From Xestospongia muta (taxonomy: Eukaryota; Porifera; Demospongiae; Haplosclerida; Petrosiidae), in assembly GCA_963693285.1 (NCBI GenBank), contig OY848926.1:1617001-1681000 (forward strand): a DNA stretch of 64,000 bases, in the 5' to 3' direction. A program made the translations under genes and the position numbers. The notes beneath the pieces were generated by a model. That model saw nothing but the letters and a program-made list of their open reading frames with translations. It ran no database searches and was not told the DNA's origin. How positions within the stretch are numbered: the first letter of the stretch is position 1; each line of letters starts with the position of its first letter. Positions 23,989-36,872 of this stretch are shown here, one piece after another.

Positions 23989-26900
23989 ATGTCTTGGATT
24001 CTGATCGCCACTCTTTCCATCTTCTTTGTTTTAGGAGTACAAGGTATAATGATCTGTGTTGTTTGGTATTAGAATAAATGGTCAACTAAGACTATGTAGA
24101 GTTATGGCTGACTGATAAATTATATTTTATTGTGTGTATATATATGTGTGTGTAAATTATATTTTATTGTGTGTGTGTGATTTGATTGCTAGAGTCTGCA
24201 TAGTCTATGGTCTCATTCCCATGCAAATGATGCAACATCCTGACATTTGTATGTGTGTGTGAGTACAATCTACAATGAAGTATACTTTTATATCTAACCA
24301 CAGTTCTTGTAGTGAAAGTGTCTAAACCTTGATGGTCCTCTAAATGTACTAGTGACTAACTATAATAATTATCATTACTATTTATGTATAGTTATTATTC
24401 ATGCATTGTGGTTACTTATGTGATCATGAGACTGCCTCGTATGATTTGTATATCTTGGTTATCATAGTTACTGTTTGAAATTAGTTGAGTTTAAACTAAA
24501 GTCAATTACTATAATTACAAGACAATACATTTTTACTCACTTATGTATCACTGTAAAGATTGATTTGTTGATTTAACTAATTTATTGTTATACAGGTTAC
24601 ATGTACCAAACTTAGTATGATGTAAAAGTAAATATAACATTGTTTTATTACTAATGTACTACAGCTGCATAAATAGTAGTACATAGTTTTATGCTTACTT
24701 TCACATCATATTAAGTTTATTACATGTAACCTATATAACAATATATTAGTTAAATCAACGAATCAATTTATACAGTGATATATAATGGTCTATACAATAT
24801 CTAAATGTCACTAACTATATGTGTATGCTAAATTCTAAACACTGTTGAATCAATGGTGCATTATAACAGGGCAAGGTAATGGTGCTATTCGTCTTTACCG
24901 CAATGGAGCTACATCATCTTCCTATACTTATGGTCGTGTCCAGTTATATTACAATGGACAATGGGGAATGATTTGTGATGATGTCTATTTTGGATCATAT
25001 GCTGCTAATGTAATCTGTCATCAATTAGGATATAGTGGATACAGCAGTTATACTTACAACAGTCTGGATAAGTGAGATAAACTATTTTAAAAATTATAAG
25101 TTATTTGCACTTAGTAAATCTATGGTGCAAGGAGTACTAGTATAACAATTGTCACCTAATGTGACATATTCTTTACTATACTAACTACACTATCATATGG
25201 TATGTGTTATTCCCTTTATAGTTATGGGGTACAACCGAACACCAATATTAGCTGGGAGCGTGCTTCCTGTTCTAATACTAACTTACTTGTATTTTTGCAG
25301 TGTAATCCACAACCAGCAACATCATCATTATGTACTAACAACAACAACTATGCTGTCTCCGTATCTTGCTGTAAGATTGCGTTTTTCTTTATAATATAAT
25401 GCTAAAAATCAATATAGTTCCTGTTTTATTGTTCTTCTCAGAGTTTGTTATACTGTTTTTGAGTATTCTTTTTCAAAATATCTTTTAAAAGATAGTTTTT
25501 TTTATGAATCCACTTATGTTTTATGTTTCATATCATGTTACAATCATTCACTTACTTGTTTGTATTGTCTATAGATTCTACACGTATTTGGAACTCTCCT
25601 TATAAAGGAATGGTACGTCTTACTGGAGGAGATTATAGTAACCAGGGTCTTGTAGAAGTCTATTGCAATGGACAATGGGGAACAGTCTGTGATGACAACT
25701 TTTCAACTACCACTGCACAGGTAGTATGCCGTCAACTTGGATATACAGGTTATAGTACTTGGAGGTCTGGTTTGACTCTGTGAGTTAGGATAATGTTATG
25801 ATGTGAAGTACTGTAATTGTGTTATTTTATATGATAGGCGAGGTACAGGTGTGATTTCTCTAAGGTCTTTCAGTTGTTCAAGTTCGGATTATTGTTTTTC
25901 TCACTGTACCACCTGTCCTTCTACATCTATTACTAGCTGTACTCACAGTGAAGATGTTGTAGTCAATTGCAGTAAGTGGGAGTCATATAATTTCATGCAT
26001 ACTTAGTACTTTATATAAACTGTTAAGGTTAATAACTGTTCTAACACTTTAGCATACTCTACTTTATTAAGCAATAGCAACAATGAGTCATCATGTGCTA
26101 TTATATTTGACACAATTGGTAAATATTGTAACTCTGGCAAGGACTGTTGATTTTATGCTTAATATTTTAAGGACCCTCATCAAATGGAGCTATACGCTTT
26201 GACAGAAATGGTTTTACTTCTCTATACTATACCAGTGGTAGAGTACAAGTCTGGTATAATGGACAATGGGGTAATATCTGTGATGATACAGACTTTAGTT
26301 CCTATGAAGCTAGTGTCATCTGTCATCAGTTGGGATATTCTGGTTATTCTAGTTATTCATCAGCTCAATATGATAGGTTAGTTAACATGTATATACTGTT
26401 AATAATGATAGTAAGTGTCACACTAACAATACATTGTGTTGAGCTCCTTGTAGTCCATCTCTTCCTTAAAGCTTCAATTAAAGGACGACAAACTACAAAG
26501 ACGACCTTTGGCTTCTAATTGGCTTTATACATATTAAGTTAGACTAGTTTTGACTTTGTAGTAACTCAGTATAGGGCTTACATCATATTAATGAAATTAT
26601 GGTAACTATCAAGGCCTCAGTTGAAATGACACAAAGTTTTTTAAAAGTAGTAAATCTTCATGTTTACAAACTCATCCAATGAACTTAAGTTATGCATATA
26701 CTGTACCTGTTTAATAGTTGTTTATCATTATACCTCACTACATATTAAAACTGATGAGTGTCATACTCATATTTGAAACTCACATAACAATTTATATGTT
26801 AAAATGACACATCACATTTATCAGTGGTACACACACACATACTATATTGGTGCAGCTGTAAAAAGTCAAGCATTAATACTTCAAACTCTGACCTGCTCTT

Positions 26901-28585
26901 TATTATTGTTTAGCTTTGGAATAGATAGACGTCCTACACTTATTGATAATCTGGACTGCTCTCTAAGCTCCTATCTTAATATCTTTCAGTGTTCATTTAG
27001 CACAATCATTTCAAGTTCATGTACAAACAACTACGATGCTTCAGTGACTTGTTGTAAGTAAAGACTACAAAAGAGAAATCATAGCAAGAGACTAAATTAT
27101 ATTTAATTACATTTTTTTATTTTTCATTATACTCGTCATTGTCACTGCTGTGTTCTTTGTTCAGATACAACTCGCTTGTGGAACAGTCCTTACACTGGTC
27201 AGATACGTATTGTAAGAGGCACCTACTCTAATCAAGGTCTAGTTGAAGTCTATTGCAACTCTCAGTGGGGCACAGTCTGTGATGATTCATTTGGTTCTAC
27301 TGATGCTAGAGTAATATGTCGTCAACTGGGTTATAACTATTATTATAGATATGATCACCTCTCAATGTAAGGAGAGAAAATAGTAGTAGCTATTGTAGTC
27401 AACTCTTCTTTTCTCTGTAGTACAGGCAATAGTTCCCAGCCTATATGGCTTGATGATGTTTATTGCAGCAGTAGTTCATATTCTTGTTTAGCATATTGTG
27501 CAACTTGCCCTTCATCTCAATATGATAACTGTGGACATTCTGAAGATATTACAATTGAATGCAGTAAATATAACTAACTACTATTCAACAACTATACATT
27601 CATCCATATCAATTAACCACCCATCAATTTATATAAAATTAAAACATTCTTTATCAAATCTGTCATTCATTCATCTATCACTGTAAAATCTCATGTGTCA
27701 TTTTGACAACTAATTTGTACCTGACATGAATGGATTACTATGGAATATAGAATTTATGTGAATTATTCACTGTATAGTTTGTTGATATGTAAATGTACAA
27801 CATACCAATAAATTAAACAGTGAGTAATTCACAAGAATTCTATATTCCATAGTAATCCATCTATGTAATGTGGAAATTAGTTGTTAAAATGACAATATCC
27901 ATATTAATTCTCACTTTCTTTTACCTTCATAGCATATTCTACATCATATTCAAAAGTCAGTACTACTACTTCAACTTGCAGATATGCTGACACTGGACCA
28001 ACAGGATCAACAGATAGTAGTGATTCCAGCACATCTAGTTAGTAATCCATATAAACATATATGCAAGAATCGATGTGTTATTCTTTAGGCCTTGTAGGAA
28101 TAATCGTAGGAACAACTATTACATTCACAATCTGCATTTTCTTAGTTTCGGTTGGTATTCCTATTTGTATTTTCATACTGGCAGCTAGAGCATCTCGTAG
28201 TGCTAGTAGGGCAGCATATGTCACCACAAATACAGGAGGAGTGGTTACAACTGTTGTTTCTAAAGAGACAGGTTATAATGAATATACAGATCCTCCACCT
28301 ACTTCCACACAACAGCCCCTGACAAGTTACCAACCACCTCAATATTCCCAAGAGGCACAGCAACCTCCAGCACCTTATCCAAGTCAGCCTCAACAACCTC
28401 CAGCACCTTACCCAAGCCAGTTTCAACAACCACCAGTGCCTTATCCAAACCAACCTCCTGCCCCCTATTCTAATTTTGCACAGGAACCTCCACCTTATCC
28501 TCAGCAACCACCTCCTGCTTATCCTGCACAAGGAGGACAAGCTCCTTACCCTCCTCAGGGTGGGACTTACCCACCTTATCCATAA
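23989..28585 (+). CDS. R7: four-SRCR receptor with Pro-rich PPxY tail
   Basis: Exons 23989-24043, 24870-25071, 25222-25370, 25575-25779, 25838-25971, 26053-26118 (linker), 26172-26376, 26914-27053, 27165-27366, 27421-27563, 27933-28037 and 28089-28585 total 2103 nt (700 aa). The layout is alpha-beta-linker-alpha-beta, as in R6, and the linker exon sits at the same place with a single Cys in both. A 35-residue Ser/Thr stalk precedes the helix, which is followed by [10 protein letters not shown] rather than the Cys cluster. The tail (about 130 residues) is rich in P-Y-P-S-Q repeats and contains E-P-P-P-Y, a WW-domain ligand motif. Introns hold MITE copies (24.5 kb and 27.7 kb). Intact. Confidence 0.93.
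24547..24782. mobile_element. MITE family 1, copy b (R7 intron 1)
   Basis: Inverted-repeat element: the left arm ATCACTGTAAAGATTGATTT pairs with the right arm reading ATCAATTTATACAGTGATA. A second inner pair, GGTTACATGTACC with ACATGTAACC, is also present. Same family as 10773-11035, judged by the ends and the inner GTAAATATAACAT-type segment. Confidence 0.75.
27697..27893. mobile_element. MITE family 2 (R7 intron before stalk exon)
   Basis: About 197 bp with long inverted arms: GTCATTTTGACAACTAATTT on the left against AAATTAGTTGTTAAAATGAC on the right, and a second inner pair around GGATTACTATGGAATATAGA. Non-coding, one copy in the window. The ends differ from families 1 and 3. Confidence 0.75.
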
Positions 28586-29431
28586 GAGATTTATGAGAGG
28601 GCATTTTTAAAGTCATGATCTAAAGAACATAACAAATGCAAACAATTTTAAGAATATTTTTAGTTGTGTGTTGGTAACTTATATTTGATCTTTAATATAC
28701 AGCTGTTTTGGTAGATAGACATCTAGTTTGAATTGTATTTCATACACTATATTTTTGTTACTAAAATGACTTTTGTTGCTAAAATGAAGTATCTTATATT
28801 TTTATTTAGTTTTAACTTTACAAATTAAGATGTATATTAATAACTTTCAGAGGAATGCAAGGGTAGAATTTGACTCTACTGTAATGGACTTACATCAGCT
28901 TACTAATGGAATCATACATTGCCATGGACATCTACAGTGAGGAATGGTTCATATATTATGTCATATAAATGAAATCTGTCATTTACTAGGACAGAGTGGA
29001 TAGGTATAGAGTGTGTTAGATTATAAGTACCAACATAGTATATAAACAGTAATGAGTGTTCTCTAGGAGGCTACGTTTCCTCTCACACACAATAATTGTA
29101 TCAGAGGATTGGCAATAATGTGTGAGACTTTTAGTAATAGAATACTGAGTAATCTGTTCTGTCCTTAGATTGAAGCAATCTAAGTCATCTGAAAGTGATT
29201 ATTGGATTAAGGAGATGAGGTACATGATGTCCAATTAGAGAGTCCAATATTAGGTATGGTTAAGTCATTTAAATAAGATAGGGGTTATAAAATCCTTTAA
29301 TTTAATGGAGACTGTTATCAAAACTAAATGTGTACTGTTGTTGTTATGCCCCATACTATATAAGTGTATATGCTAATTGTATTCTTTTATGCCCTTATTA
29401 TCTGTTATCGATCTGTTGTTGAGATTAGAGC
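28586..29431. other. 3' flank of R7; no gene seen
   Basis: AT-rich sequence following the R7 stop, with no recognisable exon, repeat family or RNA gene on either strand. Confidence 0.45.
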
Positions 29432-30436
29432 ATGTCTTTTGTTGTGTTGTGTTGGTGTGTACTGACAATACTCTTGTGTCTACTGTTGGATCAAAGTCTA
29501 GGTGAGATATGTGGATGTATAATTATAAAGAACATTAATTAATAATAGTAGATCTAAATTAATGTATTCACTACTATATTCAATTCTTTTTTGGTTCTTT
29601 CGTTAACATCATTGTAAAAACATTTATATAGTTTACATGTATTATTTCACCTTTATACATCTTATAAATTTGATGAAGTGATAAAATTTTGTTTACAATT
29701 TAGAAATCTGATCACACAATTTTCATTACCTTTAGGCAGAATAACAGACAACTATTTTGTGAAGCTACAAACAGTTATAACCATAGTCAATAGAGATTAA
29801 TTGCCTTATTGTCTATGTAAAATGCATAATCCTAACAGTAACATTTTTGTATTTTATATTGGTGAGTAAATTGGTCGTGAATGTCTGCACTAAATGCCCA
29901 TCATCCAGTGCTCACTGTAATTATATAAGTGCTTTGACTTTGAACTGCTGTAAGTTTATATCAAGAAAACTCACCTTACCTTATTGAAAATTGCTTACAG
30001 AATACCAAACTAAATCGAGTATTTTGAATGGATCTCAAGGATTAGACCATGAACCAACAGTTAGTCCCACCAAATAGAACAAGAACTTTTTAAAACAAAC
30101 ATGATAATAGAATCTTTCTGATTTAACCAATGAACATCATACAATTATTTTTTTACTTTTCAGAAGTAAATGTTTCTATGATTGTTAGAACATTCGTTGT
30201 TATTTTTAATGTCATTTACAGCTCAAGTTGGTTTGGTGGAGGTTAAACGGGTTCCACTGTATATGGAGGAGGTGCCCCACTTGCACCATTGTACGGAACT
30301 GGAGGAGGATACTGTAAAGGAGGATACAGAACATCAGGTGGAGGTGGAGGAGGAGCATATGATGGTGGAGGAGACTAAGAGAAAGAAAAAGAGAGAGGAG
30401 ACAGATGTACTGGAAGTTACAGGTGTGCATTCTTAA
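29432..30436 (+). pseudogene. Probable receptor relic, plus strand
   Basis: A good signal-peptide exon (29432-29501, M-S-F-V-V-L-C-W-C-V-L-T-I-L-L, phase-1 GTGAGA donor) has no intact partner. At about 29875-29951 one frame reads C-T-K-C-P-S-S-S-A-H-C-N and ends T-L-N-C before GTAAGT, which is the second half of a beta SRCR. Joining it to the next candidate exon makes a stop. From 30222 an acceptor opens 200 nt that is Glu-rich in one frame and Gly-rich (G-G-G-Y, G-G-G-A-Y) in another; which frame is native is unclear. No alpha domain or helix was found. It is best read as a decayed receptor gene, but a small novel secreted gene cannot be excluded. Confidence 0.4.
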
Positions 30437-30514
30437 TTCTTTGTATTCTGAATATCTATGTATATGTTTTTGAAATGTTATTCAATCACATTTCATGAGA
30501 ATTCTACTCCTATA

Positions 30515-32065
30515 TTAACAAACCATTGTTGTCATTGGTATTGGTACAGATGGAGCAGAGCTTCTTTCAACTGTTGTCCTCTTTGCTCTATTACTTCGAT
30601 GAGCAGCTTCTTCAACTCCACAACAGCAATAAATACATAATAGTACTGATATTACTATTATTAAACATGTGATACAACTAACACCAACAATGATTCCAAT
30701 GATAATAAATAGGACAGCTGCTGCAGCTAAAAAATAATGACAAAACATTGAATAATGCTCAAAGTTATATCCATCTTACAGCTTGTACTCCTTCCAGAGA
30801 GATCACAGGTAGTGACATTCGAACCAGAATAAATTGAAGTTTCTTGGTATGCTGTAGCAGGAATGTAGCAAATACAGCATTAATTTCACTGTTTTAACTC
30901 ACAACAAGAAATATAGACATCCTCAGTATGCACACAAGTATTGTCTTGAAAGGATGGGCACCTCTGGCAATATGACAAACAATTTTGTACAGAAGAGCAA
31001 ATTAGTCTGTTCAGCCATATTGGTTGAGAACTTGCTCCAGGTCTATTAGTCAACAATATAGTAAATAATTCATTCATATAGTTGTCATACTTGAATCCAC
31101 TAGTCCAGCTAGAGAAAGAATTGTAACCTAACTGTATGCAGACAGTACGTGCAGTGACAATAGTGAAGCTATTATCACACACAGTACCCCATCTTCCATT
31201 GCAGTAAATCTCTATACGTCCTTCAGTGATGTAAGAACCATTTAACAGCCTAATTTGACCAATATATGGATTATCCCAAATTCGTGTAGAATCTATTGGT
31301 AAATACATATGCAGGCAATAAATGTTATATTACAGTCGTTGTCTTCTTAAAGTTTTAGCACAAAATTTAACACTTACAGCAGGAAACTGTAATATCGTCA
31401 TTGTTAGTGCATCGGGAAAATATGATAATGTTTCGATAAGAACATTGGAGAACAACTTGGTAATTAGATGAACAGGTTAATTCACTAATGTGAGTTCGTC
31501 CAAAATCAGTACCATAACTGCATGAGGATACAAGAAATTCTATAAGTGTTATTTATGCACATAAAGGTGTAAATAAGGTACATCCTTAAATAATATCACA
31601 CCTTATCTCTGTCAATAGCTGATAATAATAACATCATCAATATGGTCTATTTAATTTTTTTACCACATCCTTAACAATTGTCCCTAACAAATCTTTATTT
31701 TATATACCTTTCATCAGAAGCACGGCTATATCTTGAGGCTCCAGTATACCCTAATTGATGGCAGATAACATTAGCCTCAGTGGAACCAGTATGAGAGTCA
31801 TGACATATATTACCCCAAACTGAGTTATAGTATATACGCACAATACCAGAAGAATAGGACAAAGAACTAACTCCATTACGAAACAGTGACAATGCACCAT
31901 TACCTTGACCTAAAAAGTATAAACAATGAGTAAAAAAGTAATTTGTTCACATTGCTGAATAGCACAAAACAAAAATCAAGTATAGTTACAGCACTAGCAT
32001 AGCTTACCATAGACATTGGGAGTGATTGTTGACAATATTACAAGGCAGAAATAAAGTAGATCCAT
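30515..32065 (-). CDS. R8: two-SRCR receptor with basic mid-length tail
   Basis: Exons, 5' to 3' on the minus strand: 32008-32065 (signal), 31708-31909, 31378-31517, 31091-31292, 30903-31042, 30780-30851 (stalk) and 30515-30726; total 1026 nt, 341 aa. Alpha then beta SRCR, each split as in the rest of the family. The helix ends C-I-Y-C-C-C-G-V-E-E-A-A, a variant of the family motif with the glycines replaced by Glu. The 35-residue tail is basic then Ser/Pro-rich (R-S-N-R-A-K-R, S-A-P-S-V-P-I-P), with no PPxY. It is the first of the minus-strand series and converges on the relic at 29.4-30.4 kb. Confidence 0.91.
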
Positions 32066-32298
32066 TGTAAGTCTGTTCAAGGATGAGTCTACTGCTATTT
32101 AGCCAGAAGTGTGAAAAATTCAGGTGTTAAACTTGTGGAATTAAATGAAGCATAGCAGATCATAGAATAAGGTCAATGGCATAAAAATATATTTTTACAA
32201 AAAATATACTTTATTACAAATATACATAACTCATACTACATTTACTACAACAGATATAATTGTTTATTTTCTAGTCAGCTGCATTATATTACTAGATA

Positions 32299-34977
32299 TT
32301 AGTCGAATTGGGCATATGGTTGAGCTTTGTTTCTGGCTACTGCTGCTCCAATACCAACTCCAAGACAACAACAAATACAGATTGGTATAATAATTATAAT
32401 AAGTGTACAAATAATGAAGGCAACAAAGCTAGTAACAGCAATGATGATGATCAACATGGTAGTTAGACCAGCTAACACTGCAGAGAGAGTGAAAGAGAGA
32501 AAGAAAGAGAGAGAGATGATCACAAATTAGCATTATTACATGAATATACAATACCTGAAATATTTTTACAAGTGGAACGTCTTGATCCACTCTGTGAACT
32601 AGCTAAAGATTGGTCATACGCTACAAAGGATGTGAGGAATAATAAATGATATATACAGTTGTATGTATGATAACATACTGCATTGTACTGTCATATCTTC
32701 AGAATGAACGCATCCAGTTGACTGTTGTGTTGGACACGACTGGCAATAACCAATACATGTCATATCAGTGTGGCCACAAAAAAAGTTACTAAACCAAATT
32801 GGTTGACTCGAATTTCCATGACTATAAGTAACATAAATCATAGAATTTAACATGCATTCAAATAATGTAATTTCTAAACAAAGCATGCATGACTACAATA
32901 TGCACAGAATTATAGTTATATTAAACTTACATTAGTAAATTGTCCCATTTGAAAGCTTTATTATATCCCAATTGAATACAAATAGTATCAGCTTCATCAT
33001 CATCAATACCGTCATCACACATAGTTCCCCACTGACCGTTACAGTAGACTTCTACAAGTCCCTCAGAGACATACTGTCCTCCAGTGAGACGGACCATACC
33101 AGTAAAAGGATTATCCCAGATACGTGTTGAATCTATTGATAATGGATAATAAGTATAGTTGTGTATATTAACAGTTATTATAGCAAACTAACTAATTAAA
33201 ATAAATACATAACTACATGGAGGACTCCCAAAAGAAAGCATGAACTTAAATATCTTAAAATGCTAACTATAAAATATCTTAAAATATTAACTATAAAGTA
33301 TTTTAAGAATGAAAAAAAGAACAATAAATGTTTTAGAATATAATAGCTTGCTTACAGCATGAAACAGTCACATCATCCAAGTTAGCACAACTAGACGGCA
33401 CTGCAGGTTTGTAGTTACATTGTGTGATAACTTGAAAATCATTTTGTTCACATCGAAGTTGTGTCATTATGGGATAAAGAATATCCAACCCAAAACTAAG
33501 GAGATGATAATACAATAAATACCATCCAATTTGAGAGTATAATCTTTAACATAAACATGCGATACATGGTCATTATCTGTCATGTGCATGTATTATAGAA
33601 AGAAATAATGACAAGTATTATTAATACATTTAGCTTACTTGCTATTATATGCTGAGCCATATCGAGAAGCTCCAGTGTATCCCATTTGATAACATATTGT
33701 GTCAGCTTCAGTTTGACCAAAGTCAACATCCCTACATATGTTTCCCCATGTATTATTTAAATATACCTGTACAATACCCTCCTTAGCACTAGATGACGTA
33801 ACATTTGTATTGTTGTTATAGAATTGAACTGTTCCATTACCAATCCTAGACTGACCTATAACATTATGTTTATTATTAGCAAGAATTAATACTATGTTAA
33901 TTAAGACGTATACATTTTCTATCTCATGCAGGAAAAAGTCTGTGCTGTGTTTAAGCAAAGTATCATCACACAAAACAATCAATAGTATGTAATACTACGT
34001 TAATACATTAAAATGGGAAGACTCTATTTAATATGAAATGTAGTGTATTCATTGACTGTGAATACAATTTCCATATAGTAATAAGTAAATATTAATTGTC
34101 ATGTGATTGTTTTTCACGTGCAATGAAGATGAATATCACATAATGCAGGAAAATTCACAGTAACCTTTGCTGAGTTAGAAAAAACATTATTGATCATTTT
34201 AAGTTATAAGTTGAACATTTTTACATTGTATGTTTTTGGTCTTATATGCTTTAGGTTCTTTCCATTTTATAATTAATTAAGTGATACAAGTATAAATCAA
34301 ATTTTAAGAAAAATAAAATTTTAATATAATAGAAATCTCATTAACTATAGAACAAATCTTTTATTAGTGCCCTGTATTAAAGCTATACAGCAAGGTAACA
34401 TCTAGACAGTACTCCGCCTACTTTAAGCACCACCTATATAACTACGAATAACAACTAGAACTCAGACATTATCTCAAAGTTGTATACATTACAATCATTG
34501 CCCAAAAACATGTATGTAACATATACACTTTGTACTGGCTACTATAGAGTTTTGATACATTCAGGCACTACACATCATGCATTTAAAAGCAAAAGATGAT
34601 GCTACTTAGACTGTATCTGACCTACACACACACACACTCACACACATACACATGTATATGATGCAAGGTCTTATATTGTTGTCTTTAGATGTATAGATCT
34701 AGTCATTATAAAAATCTTCATATTAATTGTATATGACTATAACATATATACTGGTTGATATAAAAATTGAGTTTAGTTTGTTTGTAATAAATTTATATAT
34801 CACTTTACCAAATACACATCAAATAGCTATAATGTTGGAATCATAAATAGCATAGCTTGAATCTTGTATTGTGTATTAATATTTAACTATTAACAATACT
34901 TCATATAAAAGATCGCCTAACTCACCTTCAGCATTGGCAACTAAAAGAAATATGGAGAAAAGCAAAAGAAAATCCAT
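32299..34977 (-). CDS. R9: two-SRCR receptor with very short tail
   Basis: Exons, 5' to 3': 34926-34977 (signal, M-D-F-L-L-L-F-S-I-F), 33639-33855, 33356-33495, 32931-33132, 32679-32821, 32555-32620 (stalk) and 32299-32477; total 999 nt, 332 aa. The first intron is about 1.07 kb, the longest in the neighbourhood. The helix runs into [13 protein letters not shown] and the tail is only about 14 residues (A-R-N-K-A-Q-P-Y-A-Q-F-D), too short for a signalling domain. The alpha domain has a longer loop rich in Asn (N-N-N-T-N-V-T), with possible N-glycosylation sites. The start codon sits downstream of a GGGCGTGG word. Confidence 0.9.
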
Positions 34978-35135
34978 GACAGTTCTATGGGCGTGGCTCA
35001 ACTCAAGACTCAACGAAATTAAAAAATCAATTTTCACTCAAATCATAAATCATTAAAAGAGGGGAGTAAACATACACACTATCAGTTGTTGTTCAAATAT
35101 AAATTGTCCATGCATGTAGTCAGTGCATTAATGAG

Positions 35136-36872
35136 TTAATCAATGCTTTTATATTTTTCACGCCTAGCTACTGCTCCAATACCCACTCCAAGACAGCAAC
35201 AGATACAGAGAGGTACTCCAATGATCATGAGAAGACAACATAAAAAGGCTACAACACTACCAATAATAATACCAACAAGAGCACCAACACTAAGAGAAGA
35301 AGTAGAACCTAAGAAAGAGATGGAAGTAGCAGTGATATGTGTAAGTTGCTTACCAGGAGAGCAAGTGTACCGGGAACTACCCAATCCACTAGAATCACCA
35401 ATGTAACCTGAATAAATCAGGAAATGTATTATATATAACATACTGATAATATTCACTTACTGCAAGTCACACTGGCCACACCTTCAGCACATGTAACATT
35501 AGTGGCAGGACAAGTGGCACAATGACTCAAGCAATTTTGTGTATTATTGCAACCAATTTCATCTAACCAAACTAATCCATCACTACAAAAAAAATAACAA
35601 AAAGGCTTTAATTTGTATCAACTAGTAGATCTTGTTATTTTGCAATATTCTATGATGCCTTGAGTGCATTGGACAGACCAGGATCATTATTTTAATACTG
35701 ATCCTAAACCCCAAACACGAAGTGTTAAAGTATGTGGCCCAAGGTTTTAATTGGACTGTCCCACTAGGCCATGCCTGAAGGTCAGATTATATCACTGTGC
35801 TTATGTAATACTCTTATACAGTTTATTACTATTGTTGTTTTAACTAATTATAATATTATTATACAACATAAACCATTAACAGGTGTACACTAAAATTAAG
35901 TCTGAAGAACATTTCTTCCTATAAAGGTTAGGCTTCACAACTATCCCCAGAAACATTATCATATTTCATACTATGAATATCACTATAGCAGAGTTAAACT
36001 TACTAAGGGATAGCATTATTACTACTTGCTGTGGTGTAGCCCAATTGAGTACAGACAGTATCAGCAGTATCACTATTGAATCCACTGTCATGACAGAGAG
36101 AACCCCATTGTCCATTACAATAGACCTCAACACGTCCTTCTCCAGCAATTGTAACATTTTGGAGACGTAACATACCAGAGTATGGGTTGTTCCAAATAGG
36201 AGTGGAATCTACAGAAAGTAAGTTAAGTAACATTTATTACGTTAGAAAGCTCAAACTTCAAAGCTCAATGTTCAAGCTTAATAATCTAATTGAGGTCTAA
36301 TAATAACAAGTACAGAGCCCCCCTCCTCTCTCTCTCTCCCTTCTTTTTTTGCTTACCACATATGACTGATACAGCATCATCGTCTGTACATGATGATGGA
36401 GGATTATCATTATGTGAACATTGTAAAATGACAAGATAATTAGTGTTGCAGATAACATTACTTATGGCTACAGGACTATTATCCAAACCATAGCTAGAAA
36501 TGAGATAGAGAGCATCAGTTATTCTCTACCTTGGCATTGAGCAATACAATTTGTTCAATTCTACTTACTCAAGGGAGCTGGGTCTTCCACCAGAATAGCC
36601 CAACTGATGACACACAACAGTAGCAATATCGCTGTTAACACTACCTGTACTGCAAATAGTACCCCATTGATCGTTGAAATATACTTCAACTGTCCCTTCT
36701 CTAGGATCTATACTACCATTGTTAAACAGCCTTACTGAACCTCTACCTTGAGCTATAACAGAATGTGAAAATCTTCAAGAAAGTATCATATAAACACTAC
36801 CTTACCTTCTATTTGGCTAGCACATAAGAGGGTTACCACCACCAACAGAAGAAAACTAAGATCAGTAGCCAT
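35136..36872 (-). CDS. R10: two-SRCR receptor, class A-like, short tail ending K-S-I-D
   Basis: Exons, 5' to 3': 36806-36872 (signal), 36569-36752, 36357-36493, 36004-36208, 35461-35582, 35354-35407 (stalk, G-Y-I-G-D-S) and 35136-35308; total 942 nt, 313 aa. Domain sequences and intron sites match class A genes R11, R13 and R17 downstream, so it is the likely founder or a sister of that array. The helix ends [20 protein letters not shown], and the tail is about 12 residues. A decayed copy of its alpha exons lies at 43140-43490. No frame damage seen. Confidence 0.9.

Noticed and set aside
28142..28540. Minus-strand Arg/Trp-rich frame over the R7 tail
   Set aside because: Complement of Pro/Gln codons in the R7 tail; no independent evidence.
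30212..30430. Minus-strand His/Leu-rich frame opposite the Glu-rich block
   Set aside because: Complement of Glu/Gly codons; no signal exon or splice context on that strand.
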